64,000 nucleotides of DNA from Thermoproteota archaeon. GTDB taxonomy: Archaea > Korarchaeota > Korarchaeia > Korarchaeales > Korarchaeaceae. Location of the stretch: the NCBI GenBank assembly GCA_027492205.1, contig JAOZFN010000010.1:61924-125923 (forward strand), in the 5' to 3' direction. The position numbers and the translations under genes were made by a program. Numbering within the stretch: position 1 is the stretch's first letter; each line of letters begins with the position of its first letter. Positions 16,657 to 25,251 of this stretch are shown piece by piece. The notes beneath the pieces were generated by a model. The model was given only the letters and a program-made list of their open reading frames with translations, was not told the DNA's origin and searched no databases.

Positions 16657-17679
16657 TTGGCCCGCCCCGCCCTTGCAAAGCTCCTGTCCAAGCTCTCCGG
16701 GACGGCCGGGGGGGCTAGAGTCCCCTCCCACGTCCAAAAGGCCGCCTCGGAGGTCCTGGAGATCTGCGAGTACAGGCTGGTCCTTACGCTGGACTCGATG
16801 GGGTTCTTTAGGGATGTGGAGGGGATCAGCCCGGCAGAGGCGTCCCTGAAGTTCGCCGACAGGTCCCTCTTCTTCTCAATCATGGAGATCCTATCGCAGC
16901 TGGGGTACGTCTCCGTGAGAAGGGGATTTGGCTTCATGGACGGCAGGATTCGGCAGGTTCACGACCTCCCCCCCTCCCCGATGGCCACGACGCCCGAGGC
17001 CATCGAGTTCGACTCCGTCTTCACGGAGATAATCTCCTCCCTGCCGGACGCTCTGAAGGAGGGGAAGAGAAGCCTCCACGTCGCCTCATCGGAGAACAAG
17101 GCCCTCCTGGCCAAGATGTACGACTCAGAGGTCTTCAAGACCCTCCTCACGCTGGAGGTCAAGTCCCTGGGGATCTCCGACGTCCCGCCGCACGGGGTCA
17201 TAGTCTCGCTCGGCCCCGGCGTCGGGGCCGAGCTGCCAACCGTCCTCCTGGAGTCTGACGCCAGGGTGATATCGGTGCTGAGCAGCGAGGACGACGCGAG
17301 AATCGCAGAGCTGACGCTGTCCGGCCTGGGCCTCCTTAGCGATCAGGTCAGGTTCGTGGTTGGTCAGCCGGAGAGGCTCCACAGGATAATAGAGGAGGCC
17401 AAGACCGGCCCCGTCGACGCGGTCGTGGTGGTCCACTCGCTCCACTGGTCCAACGCGCCGGAGGCCTGCCTCAGAAACGCGTCGAAGGTGTCTCGGAGGG
17501 TTATGGTATCTCAGCCCGTCCTCAGCGAGGCGACCTGGCCTCTGTCCATAGCGAGCTACCTGCTGGGATCGAACATCCTCCCGAAGCCCGACCAGATAGA
17601 CTTCTGGGTGAACTCAGCCGGGCTGTCCGGGAGGACCCTGATGACGAACCCGATTTACTTGGCCCAGCTCGTGAGGTGA
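16657..17679 (+). CDS. Methyltransferase-fold protein with N-terminal winged-helix domain
   Basis: A 340-residue protein from TTG 16657. Residues 25-90 look like the winged-helix/dimerisation module of O-methyltransferases (MGFFRDVEGISPAEASLKFA, LSQLGYVSVRRGFG). Residues 175-310 have a class I methyltransferase pattern: a glycine-rich first strand GVIVSLGPGVGAELP, an acidic end to strand two (DARVISVLSSEDDARI), strand four DAVVVVHSLHWSNAPEACL, and RRVMVSQPVLS. The substrate is unknown. A GAGGTG about 10 bp upstream could act as a ribosome binding site. Downstream is a small GTPase gene; joint function is only suggested by proximity. Confidence 0.6.
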   Translation: MARPALAKLLSKLSGTAGGARVPSHVQKAASEVLEICEYRLVLTLDSMGFFRDVEGISPAEASLKFADRSLFFSIMEILSQLGYVSVRRGFGFMDGRIRQVHDLPPSPMATTPEAIEFDSVFTEIISSLPDALKEGKRSLHVASSENKALLAKMYDSEVFKTLLTLEVKSLGISDVPPHGVIVSLGPGVGAELPTVLLESDARVISVLSSEDDARIAELTLSGLGLLSDQVRFVVGQPERLHRIIEEAKTGPVDAVVVVHSLHWSNAPEACLRNASKVSRRVMVSQPVLSEATWPLSIASYLLGSNILPKPDQIDFWVNSAGLSGRTLMTNPIYLAQLVR

Positions 17680-17808
17680 CGGGAGAGATTTCGGGACGCT
17701 CCAGCACCCAGATCCAGTCTGAACTCATCTCTCCGACGGGTATACCGGAGTATGAAACTTGCGAGGGGCCCATTATATCTCGGCGGCCGCACTTCGGCGG
17801 GGAGCGCG

Positions 17809-18279
17809 TTGAGGCGGCTCAAGGTCATCTTCGCGGGCGAGTCAGGGGTGGGTAAGACCAGCGTGGCCGCGGCCATCTCGGCCGCCGGCCTGGCCAGCGG
17901 CGGGCCGACGATAGGGGCCGACTTCTTCGTCTCGGGTCCAGACGGGGTCAGGGCCGTGATCTTCGACCTGGCCGGGCAGGACCGCTTCGCACCGCTTGCC
18001 CCGCTGCTCTCGCGCGGCGCGAGGGTCGTCGTCCTCATATTCGACGTCTCCAGGCCGGAGACCCTGCTGGCAATTCCGGATTGGGCCGAGAGGGTTCTCA
18101 ACGGAACGGAAGACGCGAAGGTGGTCCTAGTGGGGAACAAGCTCGACGCGGGCCTCCGAGTGACGCCGGAGGACATCGCGTCTGTGGCGGCGGCGGTCGG
18201 CGCCCACAGGGTCATCCTGACGAGCGCTTCCACCGGATTCGGACTCAACGAACTCAGAGAGGAGCTCTTAGAGGCCTGA
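17809..18279 (+). CDS. Compact Rab/Ras-like small GTPase
   Basis: The minimal GTPase core of about 157 residues carries P-loop FAGESGVGKTS, switch II FDLAGQDRFA, NKxD as VGNKLD, and a G5-like TSAS. The longest frame starts at ATG 17752, but a TATA box (CATTATATC, 17771-17779) lies inside that extension. TTG 17809, about 33 bp after it, is therefore the likely leaderless start (LRRLKVIFAGESG). Unlike the GTPase at 3162 it lacks any N-terminal extension. It is related to that protein but not closely. No lipidation cysteine is visible. It probably acts as a nucleotide switch at the cytoplasmic face. Confidence 0.86.
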   Translation: MRRLKVIFAGESGVGKTSVAAAISAAGLASGGPTIGADFFVSGPDGVRAVIFDLAGQDRFAPLAPLLSRGARVVVLIFDVSRPETLLAIPDWAERVLNGTEDAKVVLVGNKLDAGLRVTPEDIASVAAAVGAHRVILTSASTGFGLNELREELLEA

Positions 18280-18326
18280 CGAGATCCTGGGCTAAACCTA
18301 TAATGCGGACGAGGGAAGGTGGAGGG

Positions 18327-18632
18327 ATGAGGGGTACCCTCGCCCTCTTGACCCTTGGCGCTCTGCTCATCGCCGCCCTGGTGGCGGGCTTCTCACTGCT
18401 GAGGCTCTTGGCAATCTTGGCGGCGGCGGGGTTCCTCTCCGGCGCGGCGTTCGGCGCCGCCTCCTCATCGGGCGGCCTCTCCCGGAGAGTGAAGTGGGCC
18501 CTGAAGGGCGGCCTGATTCTGGGGGCCCTGATGCCGGTGGCCGCGGCCCTCGCTATTCCGCTGGCGGCCGCCGGGCTGGTCATAGCGGCCGCCGGCGAGA
18601 TCCTGTCTGCCCTCGACGAAGGCGGAGCTTGA
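18327..18632 (+). CDS. Small membrane protein, Gly/Ala-rich
   Basis: A 101-residue, highly hydrophobic protein (MRGTLALLTLGALLIAALVA). Three or four short membrane segments are separated by glycine-rich turns, with a basic loop (GGLSRRVKWALKGG). ATG 18327 is preceded by GGTGGAGGG, a convincing ribosome binding site. The family is unknown. Its end overlaps the convergent phosphatase gene by 53 bp. Confidence 0.6.
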   Translation: MRGTLALLTLGALLIAALVAGFSLLRLLAILAAAGFLSGAAFGAASSSGGLSRRVKWALKGGLILGALMPVAAALAIPLAAAGLVIAAAGEILSALDEGGA

Positions 18633-19185
18633 CCCTCCTCCAAAACTCCCGCAGCTTGGACGGCTCCCTTGGGGGGTTGAGGAACACCGAGAGCGGTATG
18701 TCGCCCGTCGCCGCGGCGAGGGTGAACGCTTCGACGGTTCTGACGGCCTCTTCCTGCTCCCAGCTCTCCACGGCCCCGGGACGAACCCTCCTGACCTTCT
18801 CTATAGCCGCGCTGGCCGTCATGCCCCTGGTGAAGACGAGGTAGGCGGCCGCGAACATGCCCGACCTCCCCCTGCCGGCGAGGCAGTGAACCCCAAGGGG
18901 CCTCCCCATCGAGACGACCCTCCTCGCCCACAGGAGGGCGTTGATCAGCTCTTCAGGCTCCGGAGACCTCCTAGTCTCCGTCGGGAGGAAGTACGGCCAG
19001 ACGTCGTTGTCGAGCATGGCCCTCGCGAACAGGAGCACGTTTCCCCAGTACGTGAGGATCTCCCTCCCAGTCGCCAGGGACACGACCGCCCTGACTCCCT
19101 GGAGCCTGAGCTTCCTGACGGCCTCCCTGTCCACCGGAAAGCCGCAGATGGCCAGTTCACCCGGGATCACCCAGAGGACCCACAA
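18580..19185 (-). CDS. Dual-specificity/tyrosine protein phosphatase
   Basis: The active-site loop VHCLAGRGRSGMFAAAYLV matches the HCxxGxxRSG signature of cysteine phosphatases. Upstream, the strand GVRAVVSLATGREIL and the downstream helix SAAIEKVRRVRPGAVESWEQ are the usual framework; the latter resembles the R-P-x-x-V element of archaeal dual-specificity phosphatases. At 201 residues it is slightly longer than the usual 150, with a basic C-terminal tail (REFWRRVKLRLRRGQ). It should dephosphorylate proteins in the cytoplasm. The start is near 19185 and the gene follows the GNAT gene by about 15 bp. Confidence 0.87.
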   Translation of the reverse strand: MWVLWVIPGELAICGFPVDREAVRKLRLQGVRAVVSLATGREILTYWGNVLLFARAMLDNDVWPYFLPTETRRSPEPEELINALLWARRVVSMGRPLGVHCLAGRGRSGMFAAAYLVFTRGMTASAAIEKVRRVRPGAVESWEQEEAVRTVEAFTLAAATGDIPLSVFLNPPREPSKLREFWRRVKLRLRRGQTGSRRRPL

Positions 19186-19199
19186 GGACCTTCACCCGC

Positions 19200-20087
19200 C
19201 TACCACCAGGGGGCGCTGGAGAGGACCTCCTCCAGGCTGGCCCTCACGAACAAGTGGAAGCACCTGCGCCTCCTGCGGTCCTGAGCCAGATCCACGTCCA
19301 GGAACCCCAGCCCCATCAACCTCTCAAAGACCTCCGCCGTCGCGGCCCTCCACTCTCGGAGTAAGTCCAGCCTTCCCTCCCTCCTGTACTCTGAGACGCT
19401 CCATGGGATCTCGACGAGGGCCAGCTCGGCCCTTGACCTCACTCCGATCACCCTGGGCCTCCTCAGCCGGTCCCCCTCCGGCCGAGAGTCCAGGCAGACG
19501 ACGGCCCCCCTGTCCAGGAGCTCGCCCGGCGTCGGCGGGGGTCTCTCGGCGGCCGTGATCGCCCTCACCCTCTCCGAGTCCAGGAACCACTCCGCCACGA
19601 CCCTGTCGGAGGGGATTCCCCTGTTCACCTCGTCAAGCATCTCCCCGTAGTAGCTCCTCACGTACGTTCTTATGACGGCGCCCAGCTTTCCCAGGTTGAG
19701 CCTGGAGTTTCCGCGCTGCAGGGGATCGAAGGTCCACCTCATGAGCCTCAGACCCTTGGAGAGGGCCGCCTCCCTCTGGGCCATCTTCAGCCTGAACCCG
19801 ACCCCCTTCCCCTGCCACTCAGGCACGACCCCCATCATGTGCGAGTAGTGATACGGGCCCTCCGGCCCTAGGCCGGTGAACCCGAAGACGAACCCGATCA
19901 GCCTTCCAGAAGACGGCTCGAACGCCCCCAGCACCATCCCCCCATTTTTCGCAGCGGCTATCAAAACGTGGGCGGGGACGCGCTCGATCTCGGGCATCCC
20001 CCAGGCGAGTTCCTGAACCTTCACCGCGTCCTCAAATTCCTCATACCGCAGGAGCGGGCGAATGACCACCTCCTCGCGTTCGGCCAT
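19200..20087 (-). CDS. Large GNAT-family acyltransferase
   Basis: A 295-residue protein with the GNAT acetyl-CoA loop in a modified form (MMGVVPEWQGKGVGFRLKMA). The distinctive LMRWTFDPLQRGNSRLNLGK and LGAVIRTYVRSYYGEM are typical of the COG3375-type predicted acetyltransferases. The C-terminal 130 residues contain IPWSVSEYRREGRLDLLREW, also seen in that group. The substrate is unknown. The start is at ATG 20087. It is probably co-transcribed with the downstream phosphatase gene. Confidence 0.85.
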   Translation of the reverse strand: MAEREEVVIRPLLRYEEFEDAVKVQELAWGMPEIERVPAHVLIAAAKNGGMVLGAFEPSSGRLIGFVFGFTGLGPEGPYHYSHMMGVVPEWQGKGVGFRLKMAQREAALSKGLRLMRWTFDPLQRGNSRLNLGKLGAVIRTYVRSYYGEMLDEVNRGIPSDRVVAEWFLDSERVRAITAAERPPPTPGELLDRGAVVCLDSRPEGDRLRRPRVIGVRSRAELALVEIPWSVSEYRREGRLDLLREWRAATAEVFERLMGLGFLDVDLAQDRRRRRCFHLFVRASLEEVLSSAPWW

Positions 20088-20178
20088 CCGGCTAGTCCCT
20101 CCCAGAGAGGGGAGTCCCGTGGGCAGCGCGTGGGTTCCGTCAGACGGCGGCTGGGTTTCCTCAAATCTTTCGGTGGAG

Positions 20179-20661
20179 TCACCCGCCGCTCAGCCAGTCC
20201 GCGCCTCCCCGCTTCGGTCTCAAGTGTACCTTACACGTCTCACCAGGTGTCAACCTCGCTTGGGCGCTCATCTGCTTACCCAGAACCTCGCCGACCATGA
20301 ATGCGAGCATTCCCCCCCAGGGGCAGGCCGTCCCCTCGAACTCGTACCCGCCCACCCTCTTCGGGCAGATGAGGCATCCATCAATGGTGGCCAAAACGGA
20401 GCCGTCATCCCCGACCTCGAACCTGAGGGACTCGGCGAGCCTGCTGGAGACCAGCGCCTCTGTCAGATCGTTCAGAGACTTCGGCTGACAGCCGCTCTCG
20501 GACATGTGCTTCACTATCTCCCTTCCGACAGCGTATCCCACCACGTTTATGACCGCCTGGGACGTCTTTCCCAGGACCCTCTCCATCCCGACCATGAAGC
20601 CTATGATCACGGCGTTGAGCAGATTCCCGGCGCACTTCGCAGGTGGGTCCAACCGAGACAC
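20179..20661 (-). CDS. V4R-like (hydrocarbon-binding) domain protein
   Basis: A 160-residue single-domain protein. The central and C-terminal part (ATIDGCLICPKRVGGYEFEG, ACPWGGMLAFMVGEVLGKQM, GETCKVHLRP) matches the cysteine pattern of 4-vinyl reductase/V4R domains, which bind small hydrophobic ligands and zinc. The N-terminus contains long helices (NLLNAVIIGFMVGMERVLGK). In archaea such domains occur as stand-alone sensors near regulators; no regulator is fused here. The start is ATG 20661 or a nearby codon. Confidence 0.65.
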   Translation of the reverse strand: MSRLDPPAKCAGNLLNAVIIGFMVGMERVLGKTSQAVINVVGYAVGREIVKHMSESGCQPKSLNDLTEALVSSRLAESLRFEVGDDGSVLATIDGCLICPKRVGGYEFEGTACPWGGMLAFMVGEVLGKQMSAQARLTPGETCKVHLRPKRGGADWLSGG

Positions 20662-20714
20662 CTCTCCCCTGGGCTTTCAAAGACTCTCGGGGATTGTAGG
20701 TCCCGTCCAGCCTG

Positions 20715-21524
20715 CTACTTATTGAGATTACTCGAGGGGCGACTCACCCAGGCGGTCAGCGCCGCCGGAACGGCGCCGGCCGCGAGCCCGACTGTGGACG
20801 CGATCAGGGCCTCCACCCAACCCGCCTGGCTCGCTCGCCCAACTAGAACGGTGCCCACGAGCAGGTCCCAGGAGGAGTGCATAGCCACGGGCCCCCACAG
20901 GTTATCGGTCGCCTCGAGGTACAGGCACATCAGGAGTCCGAACCCGAACACGGTGTACAGGTGCCAGGCCGCCTCCAGCGGAGGGAGCCTGTGGACGAAC
21001 ACATCGATCGGCAGGTGAGAGACCGAGAAGAGCGCAGCCGACGCGATCGCCGCAATGACTGCACCCCTCCGGCTGGCTAAGTCCCTCTTCAGCTCCAAGT
21101 AGATGTATCCGCGGTCCATGGCCTCCTCGGAGAGGCCGACGACGCCCAAGACGTAGGCGGCATAGGCGACCCACGCCCAGTCCAGCCCAACCAGGCTCAG
21201 TCCGGGCCATCCAGAAAAGGCTGAGGGGACAAGGACCTCCTCCACCATCCAGGAGGCCGCCGCTCCGATCACGCCGACTGCGACCGCCCGAGGGCCCCCC
21301 CTGCGCGTGAGCCGCAGGTACGACAGTCCGCCTCCGTCGAAAGCCCTGGCGAATAGTACCGTCAGGCCGAATATCCCCGCGAGCTTCACGGGAATGTCGA
21401 GCAGGTAGAGCCAGACTCCTGGGCCCACGTAGACGCCTGTGAGGTAACGGTAGGGCGTCCACGTCGCCATGTGAGCTAGGTAGAGTCCGAGAGCGTGCCT
21501 CCAGTGCTTGGTCTGGCTTGCCAT
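20715..21524 (-). CDS. CPBP-family intramembrane metalloprotease
   Basis: An eight-helix membrane protein of 269 residues with the CPBP/Abi motifs in order: EExxxR as LSEEAMDRGYIYLE (about 137-150), FxxxH as ALFSVSHLPID (about 168-178), and HxxxD as AMHSSWDLLV (about 224-233). Family members cleave prenylated or other membrane substrates and may act in immunity to toxins. The start is at ATG 21524. The gene is divergent from the macro-domain gene and convergent with nothing nearby. Confidence 0.88.
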   Translation of the reverse strand: MASQTKHWRHALGLYLAHMATWTPYRYLTGVYVGPGVWLYLLDIPVKLAGIFGLTVLFARAFDGGGLSYLRLTRRGGPRAVAVGVIGAAASWMVEEVLVPSAFSGWPGLSLVGLDWAWVAYAAYVLGVVGLSEEAMDRGYIYLELKRDLASRRGAVIAAIASAALFSVSHLPIDVFVHRLPPLEAAWHLYTVFGFGLLMCLYLEATDNLWGPVAMHSSWDLLVGTVLVGRASQAGWVEALIASTVGLAAGAVPAALTAWVSRPSSNLNK

Positions 21525-21578
21525 GCGACGCGGCCGACCCTCGCAACAGCCAAAAAATAAGGCCGGGGGGAGGCCCCG

Positions 21579-22109
21579 ATGAGGATAACCTACCGGGGCG
21601 TCGAGATCTCAGTGGTCGAGGGGGACATAACGGCCCAGGTTGTCGACGCGATCGTAAACCCGGCGAACCGGAGGCTGGTCATGGGTGGAGGGGTTGCAGG
21701 AGCCATAAGGAGGGCTGGAGGGGAGGAGATAGAGAGGGAGGCAGTGTCCAAGGGCCCCATCGAGATAGGTGAGGCCGTCGCCACCACCGCGGGGAGGCTG
21801 CCCGCCAGGTACGTGGTACACGCCCCGACCGTCAGGGGCCCGGGCGGGCGGGCGTCGCTCAGCTCCGCACGGGCGGCGACCCGGGCCGCCCTCCGACTCG
21901 CCGACAGGCTGAACCTGGAGTCGATCGCCTTCCCGGGCATGGGCACGGGCGTCGGCGGGTTGAGGATCTCCGAGGCCGTGAGGGCCATGGCGGAGGAGGT
22001 GAAGAGATTCATAGACGGGGGAACCGGGCTCAAGAGGATCGTCTTCGTGGCCTACGGCGAGGGCGCCTTCAGGGAGTTCCAGGAGGAAGTCAGGAGGGTC
22101 TTTGGGTGA
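21579..22109 (+). CDS. Macro domain protein (ADP-ribose binding/hydrolase)
   Basis: A stand-alone macro domain of 176 residues. The characteristic motifs are DAIVNPANRRLVMGGGVAGA near the N-terminus and IAFPGMGTGVGGLRISEAVR. Macro domains bind ADP-ribose or O-acetyl-ADP-ribose and often remove ADP-ribose from proteins. ATG 21579 follows an AT-rich element (CAAAAAATAAGG, about 21551-21562) by about 20-25 bp, consistent with a leaderless start. It is a single-gene unit. Confidence 0.93.
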   Translation: MRITYRGVEISVVEGDITAQVVDAIVNPANRRLVMGGGVAGAIRRAGGEEIEREAVSKGPIEIGEAVATTAGRLPARYVVHAPTVRGPGGRASLSSARAATRAALRLADRLNLESIAFPGMGTGVGGLRISEAVRAMAEEVKRFIDGGTGLKRIVFVAYGEGAFREFQEEVRRVFG

Positions 22110-22121
22110 ATGCCATCCCCT

Positions 22122-22403
22122 TCAGAGCCTGAGGCCGAGGGAGTCGAACAGCCTCTTCATCCTCCTGAGCTCCACGAGCAGACTGAATCCATCCTCGGTG
22201 AGTTCGTACCCCGTCCTGCCGCCCTCGACCTCCACCTCCCTGATGACGCCCCTCTCGAGCAGGTGGAAGAGGTACTCCCTCAGCCTAACGTGGGGGAGGT
22301 TGACCTCTTGGGTCAGCCTCGAGGGACCCAGGGCCCCGTGGGCCGACAGGGCCTCGAGCAGGTCGAGGATGATGGCGGCCTGAGAGCGGTAGGACCTCCG
22401 CAT
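22122..22403 (-). CDS. Small winged-helix transcriptional regulator
   Basis: A 93-residue winged-helix protein of the archaeal small-regulator type. The helix-turn-helix is GALGPSRLTQEVNLPHVRLR, followed by the recognition helix and wing (YLFHLLERGVIREVEVEGGR, YELTEDGFSLLVELRRMKRL). It lies just 5 bp after the stop of the membrane protein gene 22409-22993 on the same strand. It is likely to be part of the four-gene unit reaching up to 23775 and may regulate it. Confidence 0.78.
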   Translation of the reverse strand: MRRSYRSQAAIILDLLEALSAHGALGPSRLTQEVNLPHVRLREYLFHLLERGVIREVEVEGGRTGYELTEDGFSLLVELRRMKRLFDSLGLRL

Positions 22404-22408
22404 TGGGC

Positions 22409-22993
22409 TCAGCCCCGCCAGCTCCTGACGAGTATGGCCAGCAGAGGTAGGAAGCCCGCCGCCTTGAGGGTCTCTCCGGCGAGGAACAGGGCTGGCCTGC
22501 CCAGAACGCCGGACAGGAGCAGGACCGCGTGTCCCGCCAGGAGGATGGAGTATCCGAGCGGCGCGAGCGGTGAACCCCTGAACTCGCCTCTGGAGGTGTA
22601 GGCTAGGAGGAGACCGAGCGGGATGAGGGCCAGGGCGTCGAACGCCATCCGGAGCCTCTCCGCGACGAACAGCGGGACGGCCGCCAACCTGACCTCAACC
22701 CCCTCGTGCGACACCACCAGGAGGGAGTACCCGAGCGGAAATGCCAGGCCGTGTAACGTCCACACGAGAGCCTGAGTCCCAGTTGGAGCTCTGAGCCACG
22801 GGGACCCCAATCCGACCCGGTGGTGGAGCCCCGCAGAGAGCGTGATGTAGCTCCCGAGCGCGGCCCCGAGGGCCAGCACGGCGAATCCAAGGGCCGCCCA
22901 CGCGAGGTGACGTGCCCCATACCTCCAGGCCCTGAGCGACAGGAGTGCCAACGCTGAGAGCGTGATCAGAGAGATCAGTTCGAGCAGACACAC
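22409..22993 (-). CDS. Polytopic membrane protein with histidines in helices
   Basis: About 195 residues with six or seven predicted helices (LLELISLITLSALALLSLRA; AWAALGFAVLALGAALGSYI; WTLHGLAFPLGYSLLVV; APLGYSILLAGHAVLLLSGV). Histidines lie at or near helix ends (SAGLHHRVG, WTLHGL, LAGHAV), which could ligate haem, but that is speculative. The longest frame starts at 23101 and runs into the upstream gene; GTG 22993, just ahead of the first helix, is preferred. It sits in an operon with a secreted OB-like protein and a DUF4405-like cytochrome. Confidence 0.62.
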   Translation of the reverse strand: MCLLELISLITLSALALLSLRAWRYGARHLAWAALGFAVLALGAALGSYITLSAGLHHRVGLGSPWLRAPTGTQALVWTLHGLAFPLGYSLLVVSHEGVEVRLAAVPLFVAERLRMAFDALALIPLGLLLAYTSRGEFRGSPLAPLGYSILLAGHAVLLLSGVLGRPALFLAGETLKAAGFLPLLAILVRSWRG

Positions 22994-23039
22994 TATGAGG
23001 GAAAAATGAGGAGGGAGCAAGGCAATACCTCTCCCTGCC

Positions 23040-23492
23040 TCATCCACCGAACCGGGAGGCCGTGAACCCGTCGTACCGCAATTCGGTGGCCATCCAGGCA
23101 CCCCAAGTCTCGCTGTAGTGGCAGGTCACCTCCACGCTCGTTCCTGGCCTTAGCTCGTCCACCAGATCCTCCCAAGAGATCCTCTGGCCATCGGTGTACC
23201 ACACGCCCCTGATCAGGACGTCGACGCTTTCGCCCGACGGGGTCCGAACGGTCAACCGCCCCACCGACTCTTCCATCTCGACTACGACTCCAATGACCGT
23301 TGAGGTCTCTTCGTAATATTCGCGCTCCTCCGCGTCGTGTCCATGATCCTCAGCGCCCGCTTCTGCCCACCACGGTCCATGGGCCTCCTCGCCCCCACCG
23401 GTGGAGCTCACCACCCTGGGCCCCCACAGCGGCACCGTGGCGATGACGACGGCCGCCGTCAGCACCAGGGCGAACTCGACTGCGTCGCTCAT
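23040..23492 (-). CDS. Membrane-anchored extracytoplasmic beta-barrel (OB-like) protein
   Basis: A 150-residue protein with an N-terminal anchor (FALVLTAAVVIATVPLWG). An acidic, His-rich linker follows (EEAHGPWWAEAGAEDHGHDA). The C-terminal domain is of alternating strands (TSTVIGVVVEMEESVGRLTV, ESVDVLIRGVWYTDGQRISW, PGTSVEVTCHYSETWGAWMA), resembling an OB or SH3-like barrel. The His-rich linker could bind metal. It is separated by 1 bp from the cytochrome-like gene upstream, so the two are translationally coupled. Confidence 0.66.
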   Translation of the reverse strand: MSDAVEFALVLTAAVVIATVPLWGPRVVSSTGGGEEAHGPWWAEAGAEDHGHDAEEREYYEETSTVIGVVVEMEESVGRLTVRTPSGESVDVLIRGVWYTDGQRISWEDLVDELRPGTSVEVTCHYSETWGAWMATELRYDGFTASRFGG

Positions 23493-23493
23493 C

Positions 23494-23775
23494 TCAAGAC
23501 CTCCCGAACAGCCTCTTCACGAAGACCTTCAGGGGCCTGAAGTTCAGGTAGACGTGCAGCGTCACCAGTCCCCCCATGAGGAAGCCTGAGTAGTCGTGGA
23601 TGGTCTCCCAAGTACGCTTCTCCAATCCCAGCAGCTGGATATCCCCGCTGCCGGGGGCGTGGGGGGCAAAGTACAGGACTACGCCCGACAGTAGAAGTAT
23701 GGCGCCGAGGACCACCTGAGACAGGGACACGGCGGCGCGAACCTTCAGTATCCGAGAGTCGAAACTCACTCGCAT
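23494..23775 (-). CDS. DUF4405-like small cytochrome b-type membrane protein
   Basis: A 93-residue protein with two or three membrane helices. The C-terminal half WETIHDYSGFLMGG followed by TLHVYLNFRPLKVFV shows the paired histidines and the H-x-x-LN pattern of DUF4405 proteins, predicted haem-binding cytochromes associated with transmembrane electron transfer. ATG 23775 lies about 28 bp after GATATAC (about 23800-23808, minus strand), so this is likely the first, leaderless gene of an operon reaching 22122. Members of this family often partner flavin-carrying extracytoplasmic proteins; none is present here. Confidence 0.7.
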   Translation of the reverse strand: MRVSFDSRILKVRAAVSLSQVVLGAILLLSGVVLYFAPHAPGSGDIQLLGLEKRTWETIHDYSGFLMGGLVTLHVYLNFRPLKVFVKRLFGRS

Positions 23776-23906
23776 CACCGAGATGTAAGTGATCGGAGGG
23801 GGTATATCGGGAATTCGGACAATTTGTCTGGAGACCGCATTCCAGTTGGCGACCGCGGCGGAGAGTTATCATAATATACCCGCGCGCGTGGCACTCGACC
23901 TCACAC

Positions 23907-25232
23907 ATGCGGAAGAGGTCCCTTAAGTGGGTCCTGCTGGCTGAGATGGCGCTCAGCGCGCTCTACACGGCGCTGACTAGGAGCGTCTTCCTGATCTACT
24001 TGGCCGACCTGGGGCTCGACCTGTCGGGCGTGTCTTACGTGTCGATATGGGGAGGCGCCCTAGCCCTCTTGGTAGGCGCCTACGCCTACAGGAGGCCGAG
24101 GGCCATCTCGAGGAGGGTGAAGCTGAAGCTCCTCGCGTCGCACCTCCTGGAGAGGCTCTGCTGGATTCCGATCGCCCTGGGCAAGACGGTGGGGGTGGTT
24201 GCCGCCGCCTACTCGGCCTACTCGGCCTTCCAAGCCCTGACTACGCTCGGGATGAACCTCGTGATCTTCGGCTCGTTCGACGAAGAGGGGGTTCAGGACG
24301 TCGTGGCTGGCAGGATCTCTAGCGGGGCGGCGGCGAGCATAGTGGGCATGATCCTCGCGACGGGCCTCCTGAGTCTGCTCAAGGGACCCGCGAAGTTTGA
24401 GGTGATCTTCTTCCTGGGCTCTGGGTTCGGGATCCTCTCTACCGGTCTGCTGGCCACTCAGGATCTGTCTCACCTCGAGGGAATCAGGGTCCCGGAGAGG
24501 GTGAGAGAAGAGGAGAGGATCTTCGCCGCCTCCGCCTACCAACTGGCCTTGGCCTCCTCCGGGGCTCTGTTCTCCATGTCCTGGATCCCCTACCTCATCC
24601 GCGTCGTCGACTACCCGGACTACCTCGTGGCCGCCATGACGCTCGTCGGCACGGCCACCAGCATATTCGGCGCCCCGATATGGAGGCACGTTGACCCCAG
24701 GAGGTACAAGCTGGGCGTGCTCGTCAACGCGATGACTCCGGTGCTCGTGCCCCTGTCGCCGCTTCCCGCCGTTCAGTTCGGGCTCTACGCCGCGGCCGCG
24801 TTCTCATTCAACGCGGCCAGCCTCTTGGGGACCTACCTGTTCGCGAAGTACAACAGGTGGCTGGGCTCCGTCAGGTCGAGCGCGCTCACGCTGGCGATCT
24901 CCGGGGCCGCCCAGCTCGGCGCCTCGGGGCTGGGGCTGTTCCTGGGATCCAGCTTCGAGCTGGCCTTCGCCCTCGCGGCGGCGCTCAAGTTCGCGGCCCT
25001 CGCGCTCTCAGCGCTGATCGTGCCAGAGGTGGCCGTCGTCCCGCCCCACCTGGCAAAGGCGTACGCCAACGCGGCCTACGGGGCGACGCTAATGGGCTAC
25101 AGGGTGAGCGTCGCCATCACCAGAGAGACCCTCGTGGCCACGCTCAGGATGATCGCGCTGACGCTCGCCCTCCTCACCCTATACATCATATACAGGATCG
25201 CCGCGCTGCTGCTCACTGCGGGGGTGAGCTGA
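23907..25232 (+). CDS. MFS-like polytopic membrane transporter
   Basis: A 441-residue, roughly 12-helix protein with a weakly conserved MFS pattern: a first pair of helices (WVLLAEMALSALYTALTR, VSYVSIWGGALALLVGAYAY), a central break (EGIRVPERVREEERIFAA), and a second half lacking the usual GRxxD loop. It is longer at the C-terminus, with an extra helix (TLRMIALTLALLTLYIIYRI). A TATA-like ATAATATA at 23871-23878 precedes ATG 23907 by about 32 bp. The stop is 19 bp from the next gene. The substrate is unknown. Confidence 0.7.
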   Translation: MRKRSLKWVLLAEMALSALYTALTRSVFLIYLADLGLDLSGVSYVSIWGGALALLVGAYAYRRPRAISRRVKLKLLASHLLERLCWIPIALGKTVGVVAAAYSAYSAFQALTTLGMNLVIFGSFDEEGVQDVVAGRISSGAAASIVGMILATGLLSLLKGPAKFEVIFFLGSGFGILSTGLLATQDLSHLEGIRVPERVREEERIFAASAYQLALASSGALFSMSWIPYLIRVVDYPDYLVAAMTLVGTATSIFGAPIWRHVDPRRYKLGVLVNAMTPVLVPLSPLPAVQFGLYAAAAFSFNAASLLGTYLFAKYNRWLGSVRSSALTLAISGAAQLGASGLGLFLGSSFELAFALAAALKFAALALSALIVPEVAVVPPHLAKAYANAAYGATLMGYRVSVAITRETLVATLRMIALTLALLTLYIIYRIAALLLTAGVS

Positions 25233-25251
25233 TCTGCAGGCAGAGCACGTC

